24,284 nt of DNA from IMG/VR virus record IMGVR_UViG_3300005531_000031, positions 1 to 24,284 of that record. One strand, written 5' to 3'. The DNA comes from a virus. Positions 14,777-22,983 of the stretch are shown piece by piece; the stretch's first letter is position 1; every line of letters begins with the position of its first letter. The translations under genes were made by a program, and so were the position numbers. Below the pieces are notes generated by a model that was given only the letters and a program-made list of their open reading frames with translations, had not been told where the DNA came from and did no database searches.

Positions 14777-14943
14777 CCGATCCAGATCGGCAGACCCTGT
14801 TCGCGCTGGCGGACAAGCTCCGCATGCTGCCCGGCGACCTCGCCCGGCGCCTCACCCGGACCGAGCTCGCCGAGCTGATCGCCTGGGAAGAAATCAAGCG
14901 CGAGCGGGACCAGCAGTCTGGCGATCTCGACGACCTCGAGTAG
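14414..14943 (+). CDS. tail assembly chaperone GT-type fusion by -1 frameshift
   Basis: A minus-one shift on A AAA AAA (14761-14767) extends the chaperone by 58 codons (14767-14943), giving 176 residues. The added part reads RLLADPDRQTLFALADKL, then TRTELAELIAWEEIKRERDQ and an acidic end. TEL-AELIAWE resembles the T-part of lambda-type GT chaperones. No independent start with a convincing ribosome site precedes this second frame. The T part would contact the tube protein while the G part binds the tape measure. Confidence 0.78.
14761..14791 (+). promoter_or_regulatory. -1 programmed frameshift site with downstream hairpin
   Basis: A7 at 14761-14767 is read as GCA AAA AAA GAC in frame zero, so the A AAA AAA heptamer fits the X XXY YYZ rule exactly. 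After an 8-base spacer, GCCGATC (14776-14782) and GATCGGC (14785-14791) form a hairpin, near the ideal distance for stimulation. The zero-frame stop TAG (14774-14776) lies at the spacer end. Confidence 0.85.
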
Positions 14944-14949
14944 CTGTTC

Positions 14950-14997
14950 ATCGGGGGCCCCCGCGCGAGCGGGTTGGTCGGCGGCGTGAGCGCGGGG
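14950..14997 (+). repeat. palindromic intergenic element, copy 4 (forward)
   Basis: This 48-bp copy starts ATCGGGGGCCCCCGCGCGAG, six bases after the stop of the chaperone fusion, and ends GTGAGCGCGGGG. The final GGGG (14994-14997) is 6 bases before ATG 15004. CCCCGCGC pairs with GCGCGGGG. Confidence 0.88.
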
Positions 14998-15003
14998 AAA
15001 AAT

Positions 15004-17292
15004 ATGGCCAACGAGACGTACGATTTCGCCCTGACCGCGCAGGATCTGTCGGGCCCGGCATGGCAGAGCCTCAAGCGCCAGGCGCAGGAAGCCAAGGCGC
15101 AGGTCGAGGCCATGGGCACGCCGCTGCAGGGCCTCGTGGGCTACGCCCAGCAGGCCAAGGCCGCGTTCGAGACCTTCATCGGCGCCGAGGTCGTGTCGCG
15201 CTTCCTCGAGTTCAACAACCAGGTCAAGGAAGCGTCGGCGCTGCTGGTGCGCCAGGCCGATGCGCTCGGCCTCAACACCGACCAGCTGCAGGCCTACCAG
15301 ATGGCCGCGCGGCACAGCCAGACCAGCACCGACGAGATGCAGAACATCCTCGCGGTGTTCAACGGCCGCATCGGCCAGGCGACGCAGGGCAACAAGCTGA
15401 TCATCGACGCCTTCAACCAGCTCGGCGTCAAGATCCTCGACGTGCACGGCCAGCTCCGGCCCTTCACCGACATCCTGACCGAGACGTCGCGGGCGCTGGT
15501 CGCCGAGTCCGATTCCTCGGTGCGCGCCGCGCTCACCAAGGAGCTGTTCGGCCGCGCCGCCCAGCAGGCGACGCCGCTCCTGCGCGAGCTCGCGCTCGGC
15601 GTCGAGGCGCTCGACCAGGCCAGCAAGCAGACCGGCCAGACGATCGACAAGGAAGCGATCGAGACCTTCCAGAAGCTCAAGGAGCGCAGCGAGCAGCTCG
15701 AGGCGCAGATCCGCTCGCTCTATGCCAGCTTCGCCGCGCCGATCCAGCTCACCGCGATGGAGAAGGTGACGGGCTGGATCGACCTGTTCCGCCAGAAGCT
15801 GCGCGATGCGAAAGCCGACTGGCTGACCTTCGTGGCGTTCCTCGCCAATCCCGGGGGAACCATCGGCGGCATTCTCGCCTCGCCGTCGCCGGTCGACCAG
15901 GCGCGCAAGCACATGGCCGATCTTCAGGGCCAGATCGACCGCAACCAGAGCGTCATCGATTCGACGCCCGACGCGCGCATCAAGGCGCGCCGGCAGCGCG
16001 AGAACGACGAGCTGCGCCGCCAGCTGCAGGACCTCGTCCAGCAGGCGGCCTCGGGACAGGGTGTCACCGACGCCATCAACAACATGGTCGGGCCGCCGCA
16101 GGCGGGACCAGACGTCGTGTTCGGCGGCACGACGAACCCGAAGCCCGTAGGAAGCGGCAGCAAGCGCGACCGCATCGGCGAGGAGCTGGCGCAGCTGCAG
16201 GGCCAGACGAAGGCGGCCGAGGAAGCCTTCAACCGGCTGAAGGCCGCGGCGCAGCAGGCGATCCCGCTCGCCGACCTGCAGCGCGAGGTCGACCTGCAGA
16301 AGCAGATCGGCGACGAGCTGGCGCGCATCGGCAAATACAACAAGGACGATCCGCGCATTGCGCAGGTCAAGCAGCTCGTCACCGCGCACGAGACATACAA
16401 CAGCCAGCTCAAGCAGCTCGAGGAGGCGCTCAAGACCGCCGACCAGACCGAGCGGCAATACGGCGACGGCCAGCTCGCCTTCCTCGAGCAGCAGAAAAGG
16501 CTGAACGACGCGCTCGACACCGGGCGCCTCTCGATGGACGCCTACAACCTTGCCATGAAGCAGCTCGCGCTCCAAACGGAGGAGACGCGGCTGAAGAACA
16601 TCGGCCTGCAGGGCGGCGTCGAGGGCCTCGCCGCCGGCTGGCAGTACGCCATGCTGCAGTACCAGCAGGCAGGCAAGTCGTTCCAGGACGGCCAGCAGCT
16701 CTTCCAGGGCATGCTCAACCTGATGGACCAGGGCGTGCAGCAGTTCGTCAGCAAGGGCAAGGTGAATTTCGACAGCCTGCTGGCGTCGTTCCTGTCGATG
16801 GTGGCGCAGATGGAGCTGAAGGCTGCGACCTCGCAGATCTTCAATGCGCTGGGCCTCGGCGGCGGTGGCGGCTCCGGCAGCGGAGGCGGCGGCATTCTCG
16901 GCGGCCTGCTCGGCCTGTTCGGTCTCGGCGGCAATTCAAATTCGGGCGGCTTCGCCACGGTCGGCTCCGGCGCCGGCGTCACCGACGGCGTGCCCAATTT
17001 CACGGGCATGGCCGGCGGCGGTCAGCCGCCGCTTGGCCAGGCGACCCTGGTGGGCGAGAACGGCCCCGAGCTGTTCGTTCCCAACTCGGCCGGCCAGGTC
17101 GTGAGCAACAAGGACCTGAGCGGCGGCGGCGACGGCGTGACCATTCGCCAGAACCTCGTGTTCGGCTCCGACGTCGATCGCGGCTGGCTGGAGAATCGCC
17201 TCGCGCGCCACAAGCAGGAGACGGTGGACGCCGTGCTCGCCGCCAAGCGTCAGGGCGGCCGCAAGATGGCCGCCGCGTTCGGCGGCAGGTAA
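15004..17292 (+). CDS. tail length tape measure protein
   Basis: The 762-residue protein has the coiled-coil-rich, Q/A/K-rich character of tape measures. The N-terminal part contains YDFALTAQDLSGPAWQSLKR and LGLNTDQLQAYQMAARHSQT. A long helical middle (about 210-560) includes EELAQLQGQTKAAEEAFNRL. The C-terminal part has a glycine-rich segment (GGGGGSGSGGGG near 620-632) and the characteristic VGENGPELFVPN (683-694). Its length sets the tail at roughly 110 nm if each residue spans about 1.5 Å (rule of thumb). ATG 15004 lies 6 bases after repeat copy 4. No protease or lysozyme domain is evident. Confidence 0.92.
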   Translation: MANETYDFALTAQDLSGPAWQSLKRQAQEAKAQVEAMGTPLQGLVGYAQQAKAAFETFIGAEVVSRFLEFNNQVKEASALLVRQADALGLNTDQLQAYQMAARHSQTSTDEMQNILAVFNGRIGQATQGNKLIIDAFNQLGVKILDVHGQLRPFTDILTETSRALVAESDSSVRAALTKELFGRAAQQATPLLRELALGVEALDQASKQTGQTIDKEAIETFQKLKERSEQLEAQIRSLYASFAAPIQLTAMEKVTGWIDLFRQKLRDAKADWLTFVAFLANPGGTIGGILASPSPVDQARKHMADLQGQIDRNQSVIDSTPDARIKARRQRENDELRRQLQDLVQQAASGQGVTDAINNMVGPPQAGPDVVFGGTTNPKPVGSGSKRDRIGEELAQLQGQTKAAEEAFNRLKAAAQQAIPLADLQREVDLQKQIGDELARIGKYNKDDPRIAQVKQLVTAHETYNSQLKQLEEALKTADQTERQYGDGQLAFLEQQKRLNDALDTGRLSMDAYNLAMKQLALQTEETRLKNIGLQGGVEGLAAGWQYAMLQYQQAGKSFQDGQQLFQGMLNLMDQGVQQFVSKGKVNFDSLLASFLSMVAQMELKAATSQIFNALGLGGGGGSGSGGGGILGGLLGLFGLGGNSNSGGFATVGSGAGVTDGVPNFTGMAGGGQPPLGQATLVGENGPELFVPNSAGQVVSNKDLSGGGDGVTIRQNLVFGSDVDRGWLENRLARHKQETVDAVLAAKRQGGRKMAAAFGGR

Positions 17293-17294
17293 CC

Positions 17295-17942
17295 ATGTCC
17301 GGGTCCGGTTTCACCTATCCGCTCGCCTTCCCGACCTACACGGGCGTCAAGGGCGCGACCATCCGCTACAACAAGGTGGTCGGGCAGAGCACCTCGCCGG
17401 GCTCGCTGGTGACGCAGGTCTATGAGTGGCCGGGCGAGCGCTGGGAAGCCGACATCCAGCTCCCGGTGATGACGCGCGCCAATGCCGAGCAATGGGCGGC
17501 GTGGCTGCTGTCGCTGCGCGGCCCGGTCGGCTCGTTCCTGATGGGCGATCCCTCGGGCGCCGTGCCGCGCGGGGCCGCTTCGTCGGCCTCCGGCTCGCCG
17601 ACGGTGTCCGGCACCAACAGTGCGCTGTCGCGCACGCTCGCGATCGCGACCACCGGGTTGGGCAGCGTGTCGAACTGGCTGCTGCCCGGCGACTGGATCC
17701 AGCTCGGCAGTGGCGCAACCACGCGGCTCTACAAGAACCTGACGGCGGCCAGCCTGGTGGCGAACGCCGTCACGCTCGACATCACGCCGCCGCTGCGCGT
17801 CGCGCCCAACCCCGGCGATCCCGTGGTCGTCTCCGGCGCGCTCGGCAAGTTCATGCTGAGCAGCGGCCAGGTGCAGCATGCGATCGACAATGCCCTGCAC
17901 TTCACGCCGGCGACGATCGCGGCGGTGGAGGATCTGCGATGA
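17295..17942 (+). CDS. tail-tip protein, lambda M position (distal tail type)
   Basis: The 215-residue protein directly follows the tape measure. It is β-rich, with TYPLAFPTYTGVKGATIRY, then QVYEWPGERWEADIQLPVMT, RANAEQWAAWLLSLRGPVGS and FLMGDPSG. The W-x-x-W-L-L-S-L-R-G-x-x-G-x-F pattern occurs in small tail-tip proteins that build the ring below the tape measure. I cannot place it in a named family with confidence. ATG 17295 is 2 bases after the tape measure stop, and its TGA overlaps the next ATG. Confidence 0.6.
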   Translation: MSGSGFTYPLAFPTYTGVKGATIRYNKVVGQSTSPGSLVTQVYEWPGERWEADIQLPVMTRANAEQWAAWLLSLRGPVGSFLMGDPSGAVPRGAASSASGSPTVSGTNSALSRTLAIATTGLGSVSNWLLPGDWIQLGSGATTRLYKNLTAASLVANAVTLDITPPLRVAPNPGDPVVVSGALGKFMLSSGQVQHAIDNALHFTPATIAAVEDLR

Positions 17943-18499
17943 GGTCCCTTACGGCGGCCATGCAGTCCGCCATCACCGGCGGTTCGGTCACCCTGGCGCT
18001 GCTATTCCAGGCGAGCTTCACCAGCGGCACGGTCTATGTCTGGACCGGCATCGGCAATCTCAACTGGAACGGCCAGATCTGGCAGGGCATCGGCACCCTG
18101 ATCGGCTTCGATCGCGTCGACGAGACCGACGACGTCAAGGCGCAGAGCGTGGTGCTGACGGTCAAGGGCGTCTCGCCGGCCGACGTGTCGACGGCGCTGG
18201 GCGAGCTCGCCAACGGTCAGGCCGGCCTGATCTATCTCGCCTGCTTCGACAATGCCGGCAATCTGCTGGCCAGCCCGCGCGTGATCTTCCGCGGCCGCCT
18301 GGACGTCGGCGAGATCGACGATTCCAACCCGCAGAGCCCCCAGATCAACCTCACCTACGAGCACGAGCTGGTCGACCTCGAGCGGCCGCGCGAATGGCGC
18401 TTCACGCACCAGCAGCAGCAGCAGCTCTATCCCGGCGACAACGGGCTGCAATACGTCGCCGGCCTGCAGGACGTGGAAATTACGTGGGGTCAAAATTGA
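17939..18499 (+). CDS. tail-tip protein, lambda L position (DUF2163-like)
   Basis: The 186-residue protein starts within the previous stop (ATGA). It contains LALLFQASFTSGTVYVWTG, GQIWQGIGTLIGFDRVDET and a strand series (VVLTVKGVSPADVS, VIFRGRLDVGEIDD) matching the pattern of hub-adjacent tail-tip proteins, with a 'Y/W-x-G-x-G-x-L' motif. A QQQQQ run lies near residue 160. The end (ITWGQN) is polar and bears no cysteine cluster, unlike lambda L. The family assignment is tentative. Confidence 0.55.
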   Translation: MRSLTAAMQSAITGGSVTLALLFQASFTSGTVYVWTGIGNLNWNGQIWQGIGTLIGFDRVDETDDVKAQSVVLTVKGVSPADVSTALGELANGQAGLIYLACFDNAGNLLASPRVIFRGRLDVGEIDDSNPQSPQINLTYEHELVDLERPREWRFTHQQQQQLYPGDNGLQYVAGLQDVEITWGQN

Positions 18500-18505
18500 T
18501 TTTTA

Positions 18506-18577
18506 GCCCCGCGCTCGCGCCGCCCGCCAACCACGCGCCAAGCTCCGCTTGCGCGGACTCGACGCGGGGGCCCCGAT
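18506..18577 (-). repeat. palindromic intergenic element, copy 5 (reverse, with 20-base insertion)
   Basis: The longest copy (72 bp) is the reverse complement of the family form but with about 20 extra bases in the middle that form a further hairpin (GCGCCAAGC, TCC, GCTTGCGC). The core CCCCGCG/CGCGGGG stem is kept. The last two bases of the element are the first two of ATG 18576, and the GGGGG run (18566-18570) is 5 bases before it. Confidence 0.8.
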
Positions 18578-18983
18578 GAGTGTACTCGCTCGAACGAACG
18601 GCTGGCTGCCGCGGCTCAACGCCTTCTTCCACGAGCATGCCGACACGCCGTTTGCCTGGGGCAGCCACGACTGCGTCACCTTCGCCGCCTCGGCGATCGA
18701 GGTGCAGACGGGGCGCCGCATCTGGGCGCCCGACTGGAAGAACGAGGACGAGGCCGTGAGGCTGGCTGTCTCGCTGCGCGGCCTCGAGGCGGCGGCGAGC
18801 GCGGTGCTCGGGCCGCCGATCTCGAACTGGCGGCTGGCCCGTATCGGCGACGTTTGTTTGGTGCGCAGTGAGGGCAAGCCCGCGCTCGCGGTATGTACGG
18901 GGCAGACCCTCGCGGGACCTGGACCGAAGGGGTTGAACCACCTGCCGCTCGATGCGGCCGAAAAAGTGTGGAGGGTGGGATGA
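18576..18983 (+). CDS. DUF6950/NlpC-P60-like tail-tip protein (lambda K position)
   Basis: The 135-residue protein contains FAWGSHDCVTFAA (residues 27-39) with Cys33, typical of the tail-associated NlpC/P60-type and DUF6950 proteins that may open peptidoglycan during DNA entry. A possible partner is His122 (LNHLPLD). The second half (GDVCLVRSEGKPALAVCTGQ) is β-rich, as in that family. I chose ATG 18576, fused to the repeat element, because residues before it look like the translated element. Alternative starts are 18549 or GTG 18579. Catalytic activity is unproven: the region is small and lacks a clear triad. Confidence 0.68.
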   Translation: MSVLARTNGWLPRLNAFFHEHADTPFAWGSHDCVTFAASAIEVQTGRRIWAPDWKNEDEAVRLAVSLRGLEAAASAVLGPPISNWRLARIGDVCLVRSEGKPALAVCTGQTLAGPGPKGLNHLPLDAAEKVWRVG

Positions 18984-18988
18984 CGCTC

Positions 18989-19035
18989 ATCGGGGTCCCC
19001 GCGCGACCGGGTTGGCCGGCGGCGCGAGCGCGTGG
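18989..19035 (+). repeat. palindromic intergenic element, copy 6 (forward, diverged)
   Basis: The 47-bp copy begins ATCGGGGTCCCCGCGCGACC and ends GCGCGAGCGCGTGG. One base in the closing run differs (GTGG), which breaks a pair in the stem. The run ends 7 bases before the GTG start at 19043. It follows the stop of the K-like gene by 5 bases. Confidence 0.82.
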
Positions 19036-19042
19036 CTAAAAA

Positions 19043-21715
19043 GTGCCGCCGGTCGTAGGCGCCCTGGTCACCGCCGCCCTGACTTCGACCCTCGGCGCCA
19101 CTCTCGCATCCGTCGTCGGCGCCGTCATCTCGGCCGCGCTGTCGTTCGTCGCCCAGGCGCTGCTGACGCCGCCCGCCTCGAGCGCGCAGCGCCAGAAGCC
19201 CGAGCGCCAGCCGATCGACAACAAGGTGACGATCCGCCAGCCCGCTGGCGCGCGGCCGATCGTCTACGGCAACACGCGCGTGGGCGGGACCTACGCCCTG
19301 ATCCATTCCGACCAGAACAACCAGAACCTCTACCTGGTGATCATGCTGGCCGGCCACGAGATCGAGGCGGTCGACCAGATCTGGTTCGACGATGCCATCC
19401 TGACCTTCGACGGGTCCGGCTGGGTGACGGGCGGCACCTGGGTCGGCCGCTCGCCGCCCGGCAACGACGTCACCAAGTTCAACAACCTCGCGCGCGTCAC
19501 CGTCCACCTCGGCACGCCGACGCAGGCCGCCGACGCCAATTTCCTGAGCGAGATCCCGAGCGTGTGGGACGCGACCTGCCGGCTGCAGGGCATCGCCTAC
19601 CTCGCCGTCAAGCTGGTGTGGAATGCCGAGACCTACAGCTCGGGCATCCCCAACATCACCGCCGTGGTGCGCGGCAAGAACGACATCTACGACCCGCGCA
19701 CGGCGACGACCGGCTACTCGAGCAATCCCGCGCTCTGCCTGGTCAACTATCTCTGCGATCCGACCTACGGCGTCGGGGTGAGCTATGCGAGCGGCATCGA
19801 CGAGCCGGCTCTGATCGCGGCGGCCAACGCCTGCGACCTGCAGGTGAGCGGCGGCGGCGCCAGCGGCAGCGGCACCGAGGCGCTGTTCTCGGCCGACGGC
19901 GCCTCGCTCAGCTCCGACACGCCGCAGGTCATCATCGGCAACCTGCTGGGCGCCATGCACGGCAAGGTGGCCTACGACGGCAATCTGTGGCGCGTGCTGG
20001 CTGGCGCCTACCAGACGCCGGACAACTCGTTCACCGACGACGACCTGCGCACCTCGAGCCGCGGGCCCAAGATCCAGACGCTGACGTCGCGCCGCGATCT
20101 CTTCAACTGCGTCAAGGGCACCTACATCGGCGCCGACCAGAACTGGCAGCAGGGCGATTTCCCGCCCCTGATCAGCCAGCCCTACATCACCGCCGACGGC
20201 GGCCTTCAGGTCTACAAGGACATCACGCTCGCCTACTGCAACTCGGCGACGCGCGCCCAGCGCATCGCCCAGATCGACCTTCTGAAGGCGCGCTGGCAGA
20301 TCGTGGCGACCATGCCATGCAAGCTCTCGGCCTGGCAGGCGCGCGCCGGCGACACGGTCTACTGGACCAGCGCGCGCTATGGCTGGACCAACAAGCCGTT
20401 CGAGGTGAGCGAGGCGCAGCTCACGATCGAGCACGGCAAGGAAGGCCCGCAGCTCGGCGTCGACCTGACGCTGCTCGAGACCGACCCGTCGATCTACAAC
20501 CCCTCAAGCTCCATCCTGGTGCTGCCGCCGGCCAGCGCGCACACCAACCTGCCCGACGCCATCAACGCCGGGCCGCCCAGCAATCTCAGTGCCACCGAGC
20601 AGCTCTACGTCGCGCGCGACGGCGGCGGCGTGAAGAACAAGGTGGTGCTGAGCTGGACCGCCTCGCCGGACGCCTTCGTGACGTCGGGCGGCGGCTACCT
20701 GGTGCAGTACCAGCTGCAGGGCGCGAGCTCGTGGATCTCGCTGCCGGTCACCAGCGCCACCTCGGCCGAGATCCCCGACGTCGCGCCGGGCACCTACAAT
20801 TTCCAGGTCGCCTCGGTGAACTGGGCCGGCAACGCCTCGACGCCGATCACGCTCGCCCAGGCGATCGTCGGCCTCAATGCGGCGCCGGTCACGCCGCAGA
20901 GCTTCTCGGTCAATGCCATCGGCGGCGCCGCGCTCTGCCGCTGGTCGCTGCCCACCGACCTCGACGTGCTGCAGGGCGGCTTCATGGTGATCCGCTTCTC
21001 GGGGCTCACCAGCGGCGCCACGTGGGACCAGGCGGTGTCGATCGGCGAGGCGGTGGCGGCCAATGCCATGGCCTGCGTTCTGCCGCTCAAGACCGGCACC
21101 TATCTCGCCAAGTTCCAGAACAGCAACGGCGTCTATTCGCTGTCGCCGGCGAGTTTCGTGTCGAGCCAGACCTCGATGTGGGCGTTCACGGCGCTGGGCA
21201 GCCTGGTCGAGAACCCGGCCTATGCCGGCGTCATGACAGGCGTGGCGCTCGATCTGGACGACGGCCACCTGAAGCTCGACAGCGCGCAGTCGTTCGACAG
21301 CGTGAGTTACGTCGACGGCATGGCGTCATGGGACTATCCGGGCGGCGTAGGGGCGAGCGGAACCTACGCCTTCCATGCGCCGCTCGACCTCGGCTCGGTG
21401 CAGTCCTGCCGGCTGACCTCCGTGCTCGCGACGCAGGTCTACGACGTGATGGACGAGTTCGACACGCGGCCGGGCGACGTCGACGACTGGCCGACATGGG
21501 ACGGCACCGTGACCGGTGAGGAATGCGACGCGCTCCTGACCGTGCAGACGACGCAGACCAACCCGTCGAGTTCGCCGACCTGGAGCAACGCGCAGCGGCT
21601 CGATTCGGCGGAGTTCAGCGCCCGCGGCTTCGAGTTCCTGCTCACGCTGTCGAGCAGCGACGGCAATTACAACATCGGCGTCTCGACCCTCGAGGCGATC
21701 GCGGAGGCTCCGTAA
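19043..21715 (+). CDS. tail tip attachment protein, J-like
   Basis: The 890-residue protein is the largest tail-tip protein. It begins at GTG 19043 with a hydrophobic N-terminal helix (LVTAALTSTLGATLASVVGA) and then PIVYGNTRVGGTY (near 73-85) and EIEAVDQIWFDDAIL, which mark the J-like hub of alphaproteobacterial-type prophages. The middle contains ITAVVRGKNDIYDPRT. Two fibronectin-III-like regions follow: about 507-611, with LSATEQLYVARDGGG and VVLSWTASPDAF, and 613-705. A final domain of about 175 residues (715-890) is β-rich and could be a receptor-binding part. The start codon is GTG, 7 bases after repeat copy 6. It abuts the fibre gene with no gap. Confidence 0.82.
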   Translation: MPPVVGALVTAALTSTLGATLASVVGAVISAALSFVAQALLTPPASSAQRQKPERQPIDNKVTIRQPAGARPIVYGNTRVGGTYALIHSDQNNQNLYLVIMLAGHEIEAVDQIWFDDAILTFDGSGWVTGGTWVGRSPPGNDVTKFNNLARVTVHLGTPTQAADANFLSEIPSVWDATCRLQGIAYLAVKLVWNAETYSSGIPNITAVVRGKNDIYDPRTATTGYSSNPALCLVNYLCDPTYGVGVSYASGIDEPALIAAANACDLQVSGGGASGSGTEALFSADGASLSSDTPQVIIGNLLGAMHGKVAYDGNLWRVLAGAYQTPDNSFTDDDLRTSSRGPKIQTLTSRRDLFNCVKGTYIGADQNWQQGDFPPLISQPYITADGGLQVYKDITLAYCNSATRAQRIAQIDLLKARWQIVATMPCKLSAWQARAGDTVYWTSARYGWTNKPFEVSEAQLTIEHGKEGPQLGVDLTLLETDPSIYNPSSSILVLPPASAHTNLPDAINAGPPSNLSATEQLYVARDGGGVKNKVVLSWTASPDAFVTSGGGYLVQYQLQGASSWISLPVTSATSAEIPDVAPGTYNFQVASVNWAGNASTPITLAQAIVGLNAAPVTPQSFSVNAIGGAALCRWSLPTDLDVLQGGFMVIRFSGLTSGATWDQAVSIGEAVAANAMACVLPLKTGTYLAKFQNSNGVYSLSPASFVSSQTSMWAFTALGSLVENPAYAGVMTGVALDLDDGHLKLDSAQSFDSVSYVDGMASWDYPGGVGASGTYAFHAPLDLGSVQSCRLTSVLATQVYDVMDEFDTRPGDVDDWPTWDGTVTGEECDALLTVQTTQTNPSSSPTWSNAQRLDSAEFSARGFEFLLTLSSSDGNYNIGVSTLEAIAEAP

Positions 21716-22972
21716 ATGTCTCAGGCTACGAACGTCATCCCAGGCGGCGCAGGCGTCGGCGGCCTGACCACGCGCACCAACATCAACAACGCGCTGGCGG
21801 CGATCGTTTCCGGGCATGGCGGTTCCTCCCGGCCGTCCTATGCCGTGGCGGGGATGCTGTGGTGGAACACCAGCTCGCCCAGCGCGACAGTATGGACGCT
21901 CAACGCCTTCGACGGCACCAACGACGTCTCGCTGGGCACACTCGACACGGTGGGGCACGTCTGGTCGCCGGCCGGCGGCACGGTGAACTATGCGCTGGCC
22001 TCGGGCTTCGTGAACAAGCTGCGCAACGGCAGTTTCGTCGCCTGGCCGAACGGCACCTCGGGCACGATCGCGGCTGCCGCCACCGGCTCGCCCGCGATCG
22101 CGGCCTCGGGCTGGGCCGTCCAGGCGACCGGCGCCAGCGTCACCTTCGCCCAGGTGCAGAGCGGCAACAATGGCGCGCCGCAGAGCCTCAAGGTCACCGG
22201 CAACACCAGCGTCACCGACGTGATCGTGGGCCAGCGGATCGAATCGAGCGACGCCGCGCCGCTCGCCGGCAAGGTCTGCACCTTCCAGATGGCGGTGTTC
22301 AACAACACCGGCGCCTCGATCACGCCGACACTGCGCACGCGCTACGCCAACACGACGGACAGCTGGGGCGCGCCGGTCACCGACCTCGCCGCGACCAACC
22401 TGCAGGCCTGCCCGAACAGCGCCTGGACGATCGTCTCATATAGCTTCACCGCCAATGCCAACGCGGTGAACGGCTACGAGATCGAGGTCGATTTCGGCAA
22501 CAATTTCTCGACCACCGGCAAATACGTGCAGATCTCGGCCGCCGACCTGCGCGCCACGCCGGGTGTCTCGACCGGGCTCAATGCCAGCCCGCCGGTGCCG
22601 GAGTTCATGTCGACGGCGCAGGAGCTGGTGCGCTCGGCGCGCTATTTTCAGACCAGCTACAACAACGGCGTGGCGCCCGGGACGGCGACGCGGGCCGGGC
22701 TGCAGAACTTCGGCAACAACGGCTCGACCGGCGCCACCAACGCCAGCGGCTTCACCTTCGCCGTCCACATGCGCGCCTCGCCGACCATGAGCTACTGGGA
22801 CGGCGCCGGCAATTCCGGCAAGTGCAGCCGCTACACCTCGGGCGCGTGGACTGACAATGCCGGCGCCATGGCGACCCTGCAGGGCGGCGAGGCGGGGGTC
22901 GTGGTCACCACCGGCGCCACCGCCAACGTGACCGACTTCGCGCACTTCACCGCGTACGCCGACTTCTGGTGA
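21716..22972 (+). CDS. tail fibre / receptor-binding protein
   Basis: This 418-residue protein has a short N-terminal region with TNVIPGGAGVGGLTTRTNIN, then a β-sandwich rich in S/T/G (about 100-290) like carbohydrate-binding modules, and a C-terminal part with STAQELVRSARYFQTSYNN (near 299-317). The latter segment resembles the 'RYY/RYF' end domain of short tail fibres. It probably decides host range. The start ATG follows the J-like stop without a gap. The fibre's own stop overlaps a GGGAGGG ribosome site for the next gene. Confidence 0.7.
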   Translation: MSQATNVIPGGAGVGGLTTRTNINNALAAIVSGHGGSSRPSYAVAGMLWWNTSSPSATVWTLNAFDGTNDVSLGTLDTVGHVWSPAGGTVNYALASGFVNKLRNGSFVAWPNGTSGTIAAAATGSPAIAASGWAVQATGASVTFAQVQSGNNGAPQSLKVTGNTSVTDVIVGQRIESSDAAPLAGKVCTFQMAVFNNTGASITPTLRTRYANTTDSWGAPVTDLAATNLQACPNSAWTIVSYSFTANANAVNGYEIEVDFGNNFSTTGKYVQISAADLRATPGVSTGLNASPPVPEFMSTAQELVRSARYFQTSYNNGVAPGTATRAGLQNFGNNGSTGATNASGFTFAVHMRASPTMSYWDGAGNSGKCSRYTSGAWTDNAGAMATLQGGEAGVVVTTGATANVTDFAHFTAYADFW

Positions 22973-22983
22973 GGGAGGGTTGA

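Noticed and set aside
14773-16575. Long reverse open frame opposite the tape measure
   Set aside because: Leucine/glycine/arginine-rich shadow; no start signal and no domain.
15060-17294. Extension of the M-position gene frame upstream through the tape measure
   Set aside because: The frame is open but the translation is R/A-rich and lacks structure; the real gene starts at ATG 17295 right after the tape measure stop.
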